Source: CBFHND01 sp965657085 (GTDB lineage Bacteria > Pseudomonadota > Alphaproteobacteria > Rhodobacterales > Rhodobacteraceae). Taken from it: DNA of 64,000 nt. Numbering within the stretch: the first letter of the stretch is position 1; the number at the start of each line of letters is the position of its first letter. The notes beneath the pieces are model-generated. The model saw only the letters and a program-made list of their open reading frames with translations. It was not told where the DNA came from and made no database searches. The translations under genes were made by a program, and so were the position numbers. The stretch covers positions 62,001 through 126,000 of the forward strand of contig CBFHND010000002.1 of NCBI GenBank assembly GCA_965657085.1, written 5' to 3'. Positions 25,073 to 34,106 of the stretch are shown one piece after another.

Positions 25073-26394
25073 TCTTCGAAGCCATAATCCTGACGGCCAA
25101 CCGACGTATACGCCGCGAATCCCGCGCGTTTGGCATCCTTTTGCGAATAGATATTGCGCAGGTCGGCCATCACCGGGTGCGCCATTCGCTTGACCAATCG
25201 CTTGAGGTCCAGCGCCCGGAATTCGTTCCACTCGGTCAGGATAACAATGGCGTCCGCGTTCTGTGCTGCCTTGTACGCATCCTCGAACCAGTTCACGCCC
25301 GGCAAAAGCGCCTCGCCCTCTCGCCGCCCCTGCGGATCAACGACACGGACCTTGGCTCCGCTGCCAACAAGCGCGGGAATAATAGTCAGCGATGGCGCGT
25401 CGCGCATGTCATCTGTGTTCGGCTTGAAGGTTACGCCAAGCACGGCAATCGTCTTGCCGTTGACGGAACCACCACACAGATCGACAACCTTGTCGATCAT
25501 GCGCCTTTTGATCTCGTCGTTCACCTTGATGACTGTCTCGGTCAGTTGCATCGGCATGGCGTGATCCTGACCCATGCGCGCCAAGGCTTGCGTGTCTTTC
25601 GGAAAACAGCTGCCGCCATAGCCCGGTCCTGCATGCAGGAACTTGTTACCAATCCGGCCATCCAACCCCATGCCTTTGGATACCGTTTTCACGTCCGCAC
25701 CAGTACGCTCACAAAGCGCCGCGATTTCGTTGATGAACGTGATCTTGGTCGCCAGAAAAGCGTTCGCCGCATATTTGATCATTTCGGCGCTTTCCAGATC
25801 GGCGACCATGATCGGAAAGTCCCTGAGAAACAGCGGGCGATAAATCTCGGCCATCACGTCCGCGGCACGATCGTTCTGTACCCCGACAACAACGCGGTCA
25901 GGGCGCATGAAATCGTCAATCGCAGCCCCTTCCCGCAGGAATTCCGGGTTACTGGCCACGTCAAAGTCTGCATCGGGGTTGGCCTTGTGGACCGTGTGTT
26001 TCACTTGCCGGTTCGTGCCCAGCGGGACCGTCGATTTGGTCACGATCACGGCATACCCGGTCAGGGCGTGTGCAATTTCTTCCGCTGCAGACATCACATA
26101 GGTCAGATCGGCGTGCCCATCACCCCGACGTGTCGGAGTGCCAACAGCAATAAAAACAGCATCCGCGCCGTCGACGGCGGCGGGCAAGTCGCCCGAAAAA
26201 GAAAGCCGTCCAGCCGTCACGTTCTTGGCCATCAGATCATCAAGGCCGGGCTCATAGATCGGCACTTCACCACGTTCGAGCATTTCGATCTTGGCCGGAT
26301 CCTTGTCCACACAGATGACATCATGCCCGAAGTCCGAGAAACAAACCCCAGACACCAGACCCACATACCCGGTTCCGATCATCGCGATTTTCAT
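25069..26394 (-). CDS. ugd: UDP-glucose 6-dehydrogenase
   Basis: 441 residues from the ATG at 26394. MKIAMIGTGYVGLVSGVCFS is the NAD-binding Rossmann start, and GPGYGGSCFPKDTQAL (about 250-265) contains the catalytic Cys of UDP-glucose/GDP-mannose dehydrogenases. It oxidises UDP-glucose to UDP-glucuronate for exopolysaccharide or other glycans. No glycan gene cluster is next to it. Starts upstream in the frame lack a good ribosome-binding site. Confidence 0.93.
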   Translation of the reverse strand: MKIAMIGTGYVGLVSGVCFSDFGHDVICVDKDPAKIEMLERGEVPIYEPGLDDLMAKNVTAGRLSFSGDLPAAVDGADAVFIAVGTPTRRGDGHADLTYVMSAAEEIAHALTGYAVIVTKSTVPLGTNRQVKHTVHKANPDADFDVASNPEFLREGAAIDDFMRPDRVVVGVQNDRAADVMAEIYRPLFLRDFPIMVADLESAEMIKYAANAFLATKITFINEIAALCERTGADVKTVSKGMGLDGRIGNKFLHAGPGYGGSCFPKDTQALARMGQDHAMPMQLTETVIKVNDEIKRRMIDKVVDLCGGSVNGKTIAVLGVTFKPNTDDMRDAPSLTIIPALVGSGAKVRVVDPQGRREGEALLPGVNWFEDAYKAAQNADAIVILTEWNEFRALDLKRLVKRMAHPVMADLRNIYSQKDAKRAGFAAYTSVGRQDYGFED

Positions 26395-26502
26395 ACTGCT
26401 CACCTTGTCACGGTCTTTGTTCTTGGGATGCGGTATGCCACACAACCTGTCAACATCCTGCGCCCGAAGTCCCGTGTTTTGGGAAAATTAGACGCGGACA
26501 GA

Positions 26503-27816
26503 TCACAAATCCCCAAGGGCCATCGCCGCATAGGCAGGCGGCATCACAACCCGACGCAGTCTCCCGAACGGAAAACGCTTCAGGGGCTGTGCCATCGCCG
26601 TTGGTACAGGGTTCTGGCCCAGTATCAGGTCGGCAAGAAGCCTGCCGCTGTGGGTGCCCATCGCTACGCCGTTTCCGTGGTAGCACATCGCCGCATACAG
26701 ACCCGCCTGTCCCGGCACAGCGCCAACAAATGGCAAAAGGTTTCGTGCAAGGCATACCATGCCCGACCATGTGAACGGTGTCTCGACCTGCGCCCAGGCC
26801 GGAAACATCGCCTGGAAGTCGGCGCGAATGCGGCGCTGCATACGTTCTTCCGCTGCAGGTGACGACAATAACCCGCCGCGCATGCCAAACAGAAACCGCC
26901 TGTCGGGCATGAGACGGAAATAGTTCAGAAGGCTACGGGTATTGAAAGCCATCTGATCCGAATGCCATCCCTGCGCCGCGATTTCCGTTTCAGTCAAAGG
27001 GCGGGTGACAAGAATGTTGGATTGGGCCGGCATGTAACGGGCCGCCAACCAGTCCGGCATATCATCGCTGGAGTATCCATTTGTGGCGATGATTACGGTA
27101 TCTGCCTTGACTGCATGGTTCGCCTGTATGGTCCAGCGAGAATGGCGCGTGATTTGACCAACCGTCGCGTTGGTGAAAATGCGAACACCTGCCGAAGCAG
27201 CGGCCCGTGCAAGGCCTGCAATATACTTCCGAGGATTCAGCGCAAACCCAAGACCGAGTGTCACGGCACCATGAAAGGGCCCGTTCATGCCGTTGCTGGC
27301 CAACTGCGATTGCGACAAAACCTGCGTATCGACGCCATAGTTTTCCTGTGCACGGCGCGCGATTGCATCCAGTTCGGACACATGTTTGGCATCGTGCGCC
27401 AGCTCGGTTTCTCCTTGGGAGTGTCGATCCCCATCTATGTCGAACCGCTCGATCAATCCTTCGACGGTTCCGATCGCGTCACGCTCGGCGTGACGGTAGT
27501 CGCGCCTGCCCGCCACACCGAACCGTTTGTCCAGCGTAGCGTCGTCAACCATTGCGCCGCCCAGACAGCAAAAACCGCCATTGCGCCCGGAAGCGCCCCA
27601 GCCAATGTGATGCGCTTCCAGCAGCACCACGTCGACGCCTCGTTCGGCCAAATGCAAGGCAGCTGAAAGGCCCGTGAACCCGCCGCCGACGATTGCGACG
27701 TCGCAGGACACATCAGTGTCTAAATAGGGATATTCCGGCAAATCACAGGTCTCGTCCCACCAACACCCTTGCCTTGGTCCCGGACCATATGCGTAATCCG
27801 AGAATATGCGCCTCAT
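26503..27816 (-). CDS. FAD-dependent amine oxidoreductase, PuuB-like
   Basis: 437 residues, DAO superfamily. CDVAIVGGGFTGLSAALHLA (about 38-57) is the FAD-binding fold, GWGASGRNGGFCC the flavin loop, and CYHGNGVAMGTHSG the C-terminal FAD site. The N-terminal WWDETCDLPEYPYLDTDVSC is typical of gamma-glutamylputrescine oxidase and related enzymes. It is the last gene of the potFABC operon, overlapping potC by four bases, so polyamine or derived-amine oxidation is the likely role. Confidence 0.83.
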   Translation of the reverse strand: MRRIFSDYAYGPGPRQGCWWDETCDLPEYPYLDTDVSCDVAIVGGGFTGLSAALHLAERGVDVVLLEAHHIGWGASGRNGGFCCLGGAMVDDATLDKRFGVAGRRDYRHAERDAIGTVEGLIERFDIDGDRHSQGETELAHDAKHVSELDAIARRAQENYGVDTQVLSQSQLASNGMNGPFHGAVTLGLGFALNPRKYIAGLARAAASAGVRIFTNATVGQITRHSRWTIQANHAVKADTVIIATNGYSSDDMPDWLAARYMPAQSNILVTRPLTETEIAAQGWHSDQMAFNTRSLLNYFRLMPDRRFLFGMRGGLLSSPAAEERMQRRIRADFQAMFPAWAQVETPFTWSGMVCLARNLLPFVGAVPGQAGLYAAMCYHGNGVAMGTHSGRLLADLILGQNPVPTAMAQPLKRFPFGRLRRVVMPPAYAAMALGDL

Positions 27817-28631
27817 GTGACGCGGGCGGCGGCTTGTTCTTCCCGCTGCACTCGTATGGCTTGCCGTTTGCTTGCCAATGAAGCAGTGATCACGCCAACC
27901 GTCACAATGCCAATCAGGATGGAAGACAAGGCATTGATTTCGGGGCTGACGCCCAGCCGGACAGACGACCAGATTTTCATCGGCAGGGTCGTCGCGGAGG
28001 GGCCGGATGCAAACGACGCAATGACAAGATCATCCAGCGACAGGGTAAACGCCAGCAACCAGCCCGAAATGACAGCGGGGGCGATGATCGGCAGCGTTAC
28101 CAATCGAAACGCGGTGAGAGGCGATGCCCCCAGATCAAGCGCCGCTTCTTCGAGCGACCGATCAAAAGTGGAAAGCCGCGAACTCACGACGACCGACACA
28201 AAGCACATCGAAAATGTCGTATGCGCCAGCACGATGGTCAGGACACCGCGGTCCAACCCGATCCCGATAAACAGAAGCAACAGTGACAGGCCGGTAATCA
28301 CTTCTGGCATCACAAGCGGCGCATAGATCATTCCCGAAAACAGCGTTCGCCCAAAGAAACGCCCGCCTCGCACCAGAACATATGCCGCCATCGTGCCCAG
28401 AACCGTGGCGATGGTCGACGACATCACGGCAACCTTCAGCGTGACCCAAGCCGCATCAAGAAACGCCTCGTTCTGGATCAGCTCGCCATACCATTTGGTC
28501 GAAAACCCTGCCCAAACTGTCACCAGTTTGGATTTGTTGAAGCTGTAGATCACGAGGATCAGCATGGGGATGTAGAGAAATGCAAACCCAAGGGTCAAAG
28601 ACACGACATTGAAGGGGCTGAGACGGTTCAT
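27813..28631 (-). CDS. potC: Polyamine ABC transporter permease PotC/PotI-like
   Basis: 272 residues, about six transmembrane helices, binding-protein-dependent permease. The EAA loop LEEAALDLGASPLTAFRLVT (about 160-180) contacts the ATPase. Second permease of the putrescine-type importer; its start overlaps the potB stop by four bases. Confidence 0.92.
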   Translation of the reverse strand: MNRLSPFNVVSLTLGFAFLYIPMLILVIYSFNKSKLVTVWAGFSTKWYGELIQNEAFLDAAWVTLKVAVMSSTIATVLGTMAAYVLVRGGRFFGRTLFSGMIYAPLVMPEVITGLSLLLLFIGIGLDRGVLTIVLAHTTFSMCFVSVVVSSRLSTFDRSLEEAALDLGASPLTAFRLVTLPIIAPAVISGWLLAFTLSLDDLVIASFASGPSATTLPMKIWSSVRLGVSPEINALSSILIGIVTVGVITASLASKRQAIRVQREEQAAARVT

Positions 28632-29503
28632 TGCTCGGCCTCCTGCGTACGCTGTTCGTTGCGTTGGAACAGGATGATCGGAACGATCAGGATCAACAGC
28701 AAGATCACCGCCACGGCGCTCGCCACGGGCCAGTCGCGGTTGGAGAAGAACTCTTCAAACAGGACCTTGCCGATCATCAACGTACCCGAGCCCCCGAGAA
28801 GCGACGGAATCACGAATTCACCCAGCGCCGGAATAAAGACAAGGAAACACCCGGCGATGATACCGTTCTTGGACAGCGGAACCGTGATCAACCAAAACGC
28901 TTGCAGGCGCGAACATCCCAGATCTTCCGCGGCTTCGATCAGAGACCCATCCAAGCGATCCAATGCGGCATAAACGGGCAGGATCATGAATGGAACGTAG
29001 GTGTAAACGATGCCGATATAGACCGCCCATTGCGTGTTCAGGATGGTCAGCGGCGCATCGATCACGCCAATCCACAGCAGAAACTGGTTCAGGAAACCTT
29101 CGGTGCTCAGAATACCAACCCATGCATAGACCCGGATCAAAAAGGAGGTCCAGAACGGCAGGATCACCAGCATCATCAACGTCGGCCGCCATTCCTCGGG
29201 CGCGCGGGCCATGGCATAGGCGATGGGATACCCGACCGCGAGCGTCAGAACCGTCGAGACGAAAGCGATCTGAAGACTGCTCAGGTAGGCTTTCCAATAC
29301 AGATCATCTTCGGTCAGAAAGACGAAATTTTCGAAATCCAGCTGGCTGAGCATCGCCATCAGCCCGTCTTTCATCGTCGGGGCATAGGGCGGGATGGCAA
29401 GAGCCGCATCGCTGAGCGAAATCTTGAACACGATCGCAAAGGGGATCAGGAACAAGGCCAGCAGCCAAAAGTAAGGCACCGCTATGAGTGCTGCGCGTTT
29501 CAC
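28628..29503 (-). CDS. potB: Polyamine ABC transporter permease PotB/PotH-like
   Basis: 291 residues from the GTG at 29503, which overlaps the potA stop (GTGA). Longer readings use sequence within potA. About six helices; the coupling loop is LIEAAEDLGCSRLQAFWLIT. It forms the membrane channel with PotC for uptake of putrescine or a related polyamine. Confidence 0.92.
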   Translation of the reverse strand: MKRAALIAVPYFWLLALFLIPFAIVFKISLSDAALAIPPYAPTMKDGLMAMLSQLDFENFVFLTEDDLYWKAYLSSLQIAFVSTVLTLAVGYPIAYAMARAPEEWRPTLMMLVILPFWTSFLIRVYAWVGILSTEGFLNQFLLWIGVIDAPLTILNTQWAVYIGIVYTYVPFMILPVYAALDRLDGSLIEAAEDLGCSRLQAFWLITVPLSKNGIIAGCFLVFIPALGEFVIPSLLGGSGTLMIGKVLFEEFFSNRDWPVASAVAVILLLILIVPIILFQRNEQRTQEAEQ

Positions 29504-30624
29504 GTGTCCAGCAGTACGCCAGCGGTGGCGCTCCAGCTGATCCAAACCTGATCTTCCCACGTGAAATCACGGCGCGACACCCGGCGGGTGTTGGCGGTCT
29601 GGGCCTTGATGATCTGGCCCCCCGCCAATTCGACATGATAGGTCGACAGATTGCCAAGATAGGCAATGTCGAGCACCTTGCCCTGCACGGCATTTACCGC
29701 GTCGGAAGGCCGCTCGGAGGTGATGGAAATCTTCTCGGGTCGAATTGCCAGATGGCAGACCTGTCCGTCGCTGAACGGACGCCTGGATGCGGCCAAAAGC
29801 GGCTCTGTTCCGGTCCAATTGACCTGATACTGCTCAGGACCTGTCGCCTTGGTCGTACCCTCGATGATGTTCACATCGCCGATGAAACCCGCAACATAGA
29901 CACTGTTTGGCGCCTCATAGATCTTCTCTGGAGTCGCAACCTGAATGATCCTGCCTTCGTCCATCACGGCCACACGGCTCGCGACTGTCATCGCCTCTTC
30001 CTGATCGTGAGTAACGATCACGAACGTGGTGCCGGTGGTCTCTTGAATGTCCATCAATTCAAACTGCGTGTCCTGACGCAGTTTTTTGTCCAACGCGCCC
30101 AAAGGTTCGTCCAGCAAAAGCAGCTTGGGCGCCTTGGCAAGGGATCGGGCAAGCGCAACACGCTGACGCTGGCCACCTGAAATCTGGTGCGGCTTACGCC
30201 TTGCGAATTTCTGTAATCGGGTCAGCTTCAGCATCTCTTCGACCCGCGCGCCGATGGCGTCCGCGGCCATGTCCGACCGCTTCAGGCCAAACGCGATATT
30301 GTCCCACACCGACAGATGCGGAAACAGGGCGTAAGACTGGAACATCATGTTCACGGCGCGCTTGTTTGGCGGTACGCCGGCAATGTTCTGACCGGCCAGC
30401 AGAATGCTGCCTTCGGTGGGGTCTTCGAACCCTGCCAACATGCGCATCATCGTCGTTTTGCCACAGCCGGACGGGCCAAGCAGGGCAAAGAATTCTTTAT
30501 CGAAAATATCAAGTGTCAGATCGTCAATGGCAACAAAACTGCCAAAGCGTTTCGTGACATTTTCAAACCGGATCAACGGCGTTTCGCCAGGATCATCCCA
30601 CGGGGCAAAAACGGTTTGTTCCAA
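29500..30624 (-). CDS. potA: Polyamine ABC transporter ATP-binding protein PotA/PotG-like
   Basis: 374 residues. Walker A GPSGCGKTTMMRMLAGF (about 53-69), signature SGGQRQRVALARSL and Walker B LLLLDEPLGALD are all intact; a TOBE domain follows from about 290. It energises the PotBC channel. It lies 57 bases after potF, probably in one transcript. Confidence 0.94.
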   Translation of the reverse strand: MEQTVFAPWDDPGETPLIRFENVTKRFGSFVAIDDLTLDIFDKEFFALLGPSGCGKTTMMRMLAGFEDPTEGSILLAGQNIAGVPPNKRAVNMMFQSYALFPHLSVWDNIAFGLKRSDMAADAIGARVEEMLKLTRLQKFARRKPHQISGGQRQRVALARSLAKAPKLLLLDEPLGALDKKLRQDTQFELMDIQETTGTTFVIVTHDQEEAMTVASRVAVMDEGRIIQVATPEKIYEAPNSVYVAGFIGDVNIIEGTTKATGPEQYQVNWTGTEPLLAASRRPFSDGQVCHLAIRPEKISITSERPSDAVNAVQGKVLDIAYLGNLSTYHVELAGGQIIKAQTANTRRVSRRDFTWEDQVWISWSATAGVLLDT

Positions 30625-30681
30625 CGCGTATTCCTTTGGGTGAAAGGGTGAGGGCGCAACGATCGCGCCCTCAAGATCGGA

Positions 30682-31767
30682 TCAGGTGCCCGATTTGATC
30701 TTGGTCCACAAACGGGTCACGGTGCGTTGTGTTTTCGCATCGTAAGGCGTTGTGGTATAGAGGTTTTCCAGCGTCGCGGCATCCGGGTAGATCGCCGGAT
30801 CGCCGATCACATCCTCTTCGAGGAATTCCTGGCTCGCTGCGTTGCCGTTGGCGTAATATACATAATTCGATGCCGCCGCCATGTTGTTCGCGTCCATGAT
30901 GAAGTTCAGGAACGTATGAGCCGCTTCGGCGTTGGGCGCATCTGCGGGAATGGCCATTTGGTCAAACCACATCAGAGCACCCTCGCTGGGCGCATTGTAG
31001 GCAATTTCCACACCGTTTTCGGCTTCGTCAGCGCGGTCGCGCGCTTGCAGAATATCCCCGGACCACCCGAAGGCCACGCAGATATCTCCATTCGCCAGCG
31101 CGTTGATGTATTCGCTGTTGTGGAACTTCTGCACGTAAGGACGCACACCCATCAGAACGCTTTCGGTCTTGGCGATCACGTCCTTGTCGTGGCTATCGGG
31201 GTCCTCACCCAGGTATTGCAATGCGGCCGGGATCATCTCGGTCGGCGCATCAAGGAAGTGAACACCGCACGCCTGCAGCTTTGCCATGTTTTCAGGGTTA
31301 AAGATCAGATCAAGCGAGCCCATGGGAGCGTCTTCGCCCAGAATTTCCTGAACTTTACCAACGTTTACACCGATCCCCGTGGTGCCCCACATGTAGTTGA
31401 TCGAATAGGCATTGTCGGGGTCGTACTGCGCAGTCCGATCCTTGACCACGTCCCACAGGTTACCGGCATTCGGCAGTTTGCTCATGTCCAGCTTTTGGAA
31501 AGCACCGGCAGAAATCTGACGTTGAAGGAATGTACCGGACGGAACGACCACATCGTAACCCGAAGAGCCCGCAAGCATCTTGGTTTCGAGTACTTCGTTG
31601 CTGTCGAACACGTCATAGATCAGCTTGATGCCGGTCTCTTCTTCGAACTGTGTCAGAAGGTCTTCGTCGATATAGTCGGACCAGTTGTAAACCCGCACTT
31701 CATCGGCTGTCGCAGTGGACGCGACCAGCGCCAGCGCGGCAACCGTGCCAAGCATTGTATGTTTCAT
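30682..31767 (-). CDS. potF: Putrescine-binding periplasmic protein PotF-like
   Basis: 361 residues with signal peptide MKHTMLGTVAALALVASTATA. VYNWSDYIDEDLLTQFEEET, FLQRQISAGAFQKLDMSKLP and NYMWGTTGIGVN closely follow PotF, the putrescine receptor. First gene of the leftward polyamine operon and divergent from a FadR-type regulator with 149 bases between. A TTTGATCA-containing motif lies in that gap. Confidence 0.93.
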   Translation of the reverse strand: MKHTMLGTVAALALVASTATADEVRVYNWSDYIDEDLLTQFEEETGIKLIYDVFDSNEVLETKMLAGSSGYDVVVPSGTFLQRQISAGAFQKLDMSKLPNAGNLWDVVKDRTAQYDPDNAYSINYMWGTTGIGVNVGKVQEILGEDAPMGSLDLIFNPENMAKLQACGVHFLDAPTEMIPAALQYLGEDPDSHDKDVIAKTESVLMGVRPYVQKFHNSEYINALANGDICVAFGWSGDILQARDRADEAENGVEIAYNAPSEGALMWFDQMAIPADAPNAEAAHTFLNFIMDANNMAAASNYVYYANGNAASQEFLEEDVIGDPAIYPDAATLENLYTTTPYDAKTQRTVTRLWTKIKSGT

Positions 31768-31811
31768 GTCATACTCCCGTTTTGCAGGCCGAGTTGATCC
31801 CGGCTTGCCGT

Positions 31812-31828
31812 AATTTGATCAAGTTTTG
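31812..31828. promoter_or_regulatory. Candidate operator, copy 1 (polyamine locus)
   Basis: AATTTGATCAAGTTTTG lies between potF and the divergent FadR-type regulator. A closely similar sequence occurs before the aminotransferase gene (32643-32668). Shared use by one regulator is inferred. Confidence 0.45.
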
Positions 31829-31916
31829 CCCTTTGCGGCAAGATGATTTATGCTTTCAGCTAAGGACGGGCGGCGCAAGCAGTCCAAAAAACAGGCATCT
31901 TTCAACAAGGGCTTTT

Positions 31917-32597
31917 ATGACTCTATCGCTTGGAACTGCACCAGGAACGGACCGCGAAGACGCGGGCAAACAGCCCGCGCATCAGGCAGTGTACGAGGAA
32001 CTGCGCGACGCCATACTGTTCGGCGATTTGGCGCCGGGGCAACCGATCACCATTCAGGGTCTGACCCATCTGCTTGGCGCCGGAATGACACCCGTGCGCG
32101 AAGCTATTCGCAGACTGACGGCCGAAGGCGCGTTAACCATGCAGGGCAACAGACGCGCCTGCGTGCCTGTTCTTGACGCCGCAGGACTGGAACAGCTTGA
32201 ATTCATGCGTTTTGCGCTGGAACCGGAACTGGCGATGCGGGCCACGCGCAACGCGGGGCAGACGGATTTTGACCATCTGCAAGCGATAGACAACGACCTC
32301 AACACTGCCATCGATGCAGGCGACATCAGCGGGTATTTGCGCCACAACCACGCCTTTCATGCCGCTCTGTATCAGATCGCAAATGCGCCAATCATGGCTG
32401 CGGCCACGGATGCGCTATGGCTTCGGTTCGGGCCATCGCTGCGCGTTGTCTGCGGGCGCTTTGGTACGCTTAATCTGCCAGACAAACACGCCGAACTGCT
32501 GACCGCGCTTGCCCGCAAGGATGAAAGCGGTGTGTGCAACGCGATGCAGGACGATATCGCCCAAGGCATGCGCCAAATCCGCGAAGCGCTGCCGTAG
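31917..32597 (+). CDS. GntR/FadR-type (FCD) transcriptional regulator
   Basis: 226 residues from the ATG at 31917. Winged helix at about 22-85 (VYEELRDAILFGDLAPGQPI, GAGMTPVREAIRRLTAEGAL), then an all-helical FCD ligand domain with the metal-binding pattern seen in HNHAFHAALY and HAELLTAL. Divergent from potF and upstream of a putrescine-type aminotransferase, so polyamine control is likely. The longer upstream reading overlaps potF and is rejected. Confidence 0.87.
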   Translation: MTLSLGTAPGTDREDAGKQPAHQAVYEELRDAILFGDLAPGQPITIQGLTHLLGAGMTPVREAIRRLTAEGALTMQGNRRACVPVLDAAGLEQLEFMRFALEPELAMRATRNAGQTDFDHLQAIDNDLNTAIDAGDISGYLRHNHAFHAALYQIANAPIMAAATDALWLRFGPSLRVVCGRFGTLNLPDKHAELLTALARKDESGVCNAMQDDIAQGMRQIREALP

Positions 32598-32642
32598 CTG
32601 CCACTTTGGAACGAATCGCACAGCTCGGAATTGACAGACAAA

Positions 32643-32668
32643 AATTTGATCATATTCTGACCAAATGC
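32643..32668. promoter_or_regulatory. Candidate operator, copy 2 (before aminotransferase)
   Basis: AATTTGATCATATTCTGA continues into CCAAAT and contains TTTGATCA-N5-TGACCAAA, an inverted repeat with one mismatch. It shares AATTTGATCA and a following TTyTG with the site at 31812. It lies about 40 bases before the aminotransferase start. Confidence 0.5.
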
Positions 32669-32708
32669 CGCGCCAGAACTCTCCTGCGCCGCCATAAAGG
32701 ATTTCGTC

Positions 32709-34106
32709 ATGCCTGTGATTACCAACCATTTGCCCACGGCTGAACTTCAGGCGCTGGATGCAGCGCACCATATGCACCCCTTCACGACAAATGATGAACT
32801 GGCCGCCAAAGGCGCGCGTGTCATCACGCGCGCGGACGGGGTGTACCTGACCGACAGCGACGGCAATCAGATCCTTGATGCCATGGCTGGTCTTTGGTGT
32901 GTGAATATCGGCTACGGGCGGCATGAGCTTGCCGATGTCGCCGCGCGACAAATGTGCGAACTGCCCTACTACAACACTTTTTTCATGACGACCCATGCCC
33001 CGGTGATCGCCCTGTCGCAAAAGCTGGCAGAGCTTGCACCCGATGATCTGAACCACGTGTTCTTTGCCGGGTCCGGGTCCGAAGCCAACGACACCAATAT
33101 CCGCATGGTGCGCACCTACTGGGCAATGAAGGGCAAGCCGACAAAGACCATCATCATCAGCCGCAAGAACGCCTATCACGGGTCCTCTGTGGGGTCCGGC
33201 AGCCTGGGTGGCATGACTCCGATGCACGAACAGGGCGGCCTGCCCATTCCTGACGTGCACCACATCAACCAACCCAACTGGTGGGCTGAAGGGGGCGACA
33301 TGACGCCCGAAGACTTCGGCCTTGCCCGCGCGCAGGAACTGGAACAGGCCATTCTTGAAATGGGCGAAGACCGCATTGCAGCGTTTATCGCTGAGCCCGT
33401 GCAAGGTGCGGGGGGCGTGATCGTGCCGCCAGACAGCTATTGGCCGGAAATTCAGCGTATCTGCGACAAATACGAAATCCTTCTGATCGCGGATGAGGTG
33501 ATTTGCGGGTTCGGGCGCACTGGCAATTGGTTCGGCTCGACCACCATGGGGATCAAGCCCGACATCATGACAATCGCAAAGGGCCTGAGTTCAGGTTATC
33601 AGCCGATTGGCGGCTCCATCGTCTCGGATGAAGTGGCCCAGGTGATCGGTTCAGGCGAGTTCAATCACGGGTACACCTATTCGGGGCATCCCGTGGCAGC
33701 GGCCGTCGCGCTGGAAAACCTGCGTATCCTCGAGGAAGAACACGTGATCGACCATGTGCGCGATGTCGCGGCACCTGCGCTGGCAGAAATGTGGCACGGC
33801 CTGTCCGATCATCCGCTGGTGGGCGAGACAAAGATCGTCGGCATGATGGGATCACTGGCACTGACGCCGGACAAGGAAAACCGGGCCCGGTTTGCTGCGG
33901 ATGCAGGCACCGCGGGATACATGACCCGCGAGCGTTGCTTTGCCAACAACCTGGTGATGCGGCATGTCTATGACCGTATGATCATCTCGCCGCCATTGGT
34001 TATCACCCCCGAGGAAATCGACCTCTTGGGACAGCGGGCGCGCACGGCACTTGATGAATCCTATGTGCAGATGAAGGATCAGGGACTGTTCAAGCCCGCG
34101 TCATAA
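32709..34106 (+). CDS. spuC: Class III aminotransferase, putrescine/diamine type
   Basis: 465 residues, PLP-dependent. FFAGSGSEANDTNIRMVRTY binds the cofactor phosphate, LLIADEVICGFGRTGNWFGS is the class III signature, and TIAKGLSSGYQPIGG holds the Schiff-base Lys. The N-terminus with HHMHPFTTNDEL is typical of putrescine-pyruvate and related omega-aminotransferases. It converges with the ArgE-like gene with 17 bases of overlap. The substrate could also be another diamine or beta-alanine. Confidence 0.85.
   Translation: MPVITNHLPTAELQALDAAHHMHPFTTNDELAAKGARVITRADGVYLTDSDGNQILDAMAGLWCVNIGYGRHELADVAARQMCELPYYNTFFMTTHAPVIALSQKLAELAPDDLNHVFFAGSGSEANDTNIRMVRTYWAMKGKPTKTIIISRKNAYHGSSVGSGSLGGMTPMHEQGGLPIPDVHHINQPNWWAEGGDMTPEDFGLARAQELEQAILEMGEDRIAAFIAEPVQGAGGVIVPPDSYWPEIQRICDKYEILLIADEVICGFGRTGNWFGSTTMGIKPDIMTIAKGLSSGYQPIGGSIVSDEVAQVIGSGEFNHGYTYSGHPVAAAVALENLRILEEEHVIDHVRDVAAPALAEMWHGLSDHPLVGETKIVGMMGSLALTPDKENRARFAADAGTAGYMTRERCFANNLVMRHVYDRMIISPPLVITPEEIDLLGQRARTALDESYVQMKDQGLFKPAS

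Noticed and set aside
25141..26862. 573-codon open frame on the plus strand opposite ugd and the PuuB-like gene
   Set aside because: It spans two well-supported genes on the other strand, with no family resemblance and no ribosome-binding site.
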